DNA from: UMGS172 sp964634675
Lineage (GTDB): Bacteria; Bacillota; Clostridia; Oscillospirales; Acutalibacteraceae
Assembly (NCBI GenBank): GCA_964634675.1
Contig: CAZWLH010000085.1
Location: 1-6,012 of the forward strand
DNA: 6,012 nucleotides
Direction of reading: 5' to 3'
Positions 5,889 through 6,012 of the stretch are shown here, piece by piece; within the stretch, counting starts at the first letter, position 1; each line of letters opens with the position of its first letter. The position numbers and the translations under genes are program-made. Under the pieces are notes generated by a model. That model saw nothing but the letters and a program-made list of their open reading frames with translations, had not been told where the DNA came from and made no database searches.

Positions 5889-5924
5889 AAAGAGCGTCGG
5901 ACCGTTAAAAGTCTGACGCTCTTT
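5889..5924. terminator. Long hairpin terminator between the transporter and rnpB, stronger leftward
   Basis: AAAGAGCGTCGGAC (5889-5902) pairs with GTCTGACGCTCTTT (5911-5924): 14 bp with a single G-T pair and an 8-base loop. Read leftward, the stem is followed by a T-rich run (the complement of AAAAAATA just left of the stem), giving a strong terminator for rnpB. Read rightward, only the TTT at the end of the stem is available, so termination of the transporter mRNA is probably weaker. It starts 6 bases after the transporter stop codon. Confidence 0.85.
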
Positions 5925-5926
5925 GC

Positions 5927-5951
5927 CGTAAGCAAGGAAGCCTTGCATACG
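5927..5951 (-). other. Second hairpin in the rnpB 3' trailer
   Basis: GCAAGG (5932-5937) and CCTTGC (5941-5946) form a perfect stem with a 3-base loop, extended by CGTA/TACG (5927-5930 with 5948-5951) across one mismatch. It lies between the conserved rnpB 3' sequence and the terminator. No T-run follows, so it is more likely a 3'-end processing or stability element, or a helix of the RNA itself, than a second terminator. Confidence 0.5.
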
Positions 5952-5952
5952 C

Positions 5953-6012
5953 TTTTGTGCGACCGGATCTGTAAGCCGGGTTCTGTATTTGACGACTATC
6001 TTTCTTGGCGGC
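5953..6012 (-). ncRNA. rnpB: RNase P RNA, 3' end (partial)
   Basis: Catalytic RNA of ribonuclease P, which trims the 5' leaders of precursor tRNAs. Read on the minus strand, the hallmark 3' sequence ACAGAACCCGGCTTAC occupies 5986 down to 5971; ACAGAA contributes to the P4 core helix. It closely matches the end of known bacterial RNase P RNAs. The following CAGATCCGGTC probably begins the 3' strand of helix P1, whose partner lies beyond the window, so the mature 3' end near 5953 is approximate. Most of the gene (normally about 350-400 nt) is off the right edge, so type A versus type B cannot be decided. Confidence 0.88.

Noticed and set aside
5649..5948. 99-codon minus-strand frame over the end of the transporter gene
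   Set aside because: It begins inside the rnpB trailer, crosses the terminator hairpin and lies antisense to conserved transporter sequence.

Overview
The window looks like ordinary chromosomal housekeeping DNA from a low-to-mid GC Gram-positive anaerobe. The best guess is a Clostridia member of the Oscillospiraceae/Ruminococcaceae type. This is inferred from the fused SecD-SecF protein, a gamma-type aspartate aminotransferase, strong sigma-A-like promoters with 17-bp spacers, GGAGG-type ribosome binding sites, a TTG start, and AT-rich intergenic DNA around more GC-rich genes. Species cannot be named from the sequence alone.

Layout. At the left edge a tRNA-Pro (anticodon CGG) is read leftward from a near-consensus promoter. 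A divergent AT-rich gap of about 400 bp follows, holding at its right end the promoter and leader of a PLP-dependent aspartate aminotransferase (538-1812, +). After a short intergenic region with an AT-rich three-part inverted repeat and a strong promoter comes secDF (1944-4508, +), an 854-residue fusion of the two Sec translocase accessory subunits. It ends at a clear intrinsic terminator. The next ~390 bp hold the remains of a SIS-domain sugar-phosphate isomerase gene (GmhA-like): its N-terminus and C-terminus are recognisable, but about 100 central residues are deleted and the ends lie in shifted frames. A membrane transporter of the auxin efflux carrier (AEC) family follows (4935-5882, +). 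It converges on the 3' end of the RNase P RNA gene rnpB, read leftward and cut off by the right edge. A long hairpin lies between the two.

The genes do not form an obvious pathway. Amino-acid metabolism, protein export, tRNA and RNase P RNA are separate housekeeping functions, each with its own promoter or terminator where visible. I found no CRISPR array, transposon, phage, toxin-antitoxin or defence system, and no convincing new multi-gene system. The points most worth a second look are: (1) the internally deleted SIS isomerase pseudogene with a visible deletion junction; (2) an Asp-to-Ala change in SecF at the position that spacing suggests is a proton-pathway aspartate; and (3) a Ser/Thr-rich low-complexity insertion with heptad repeats in the extracellular domain of SecF.
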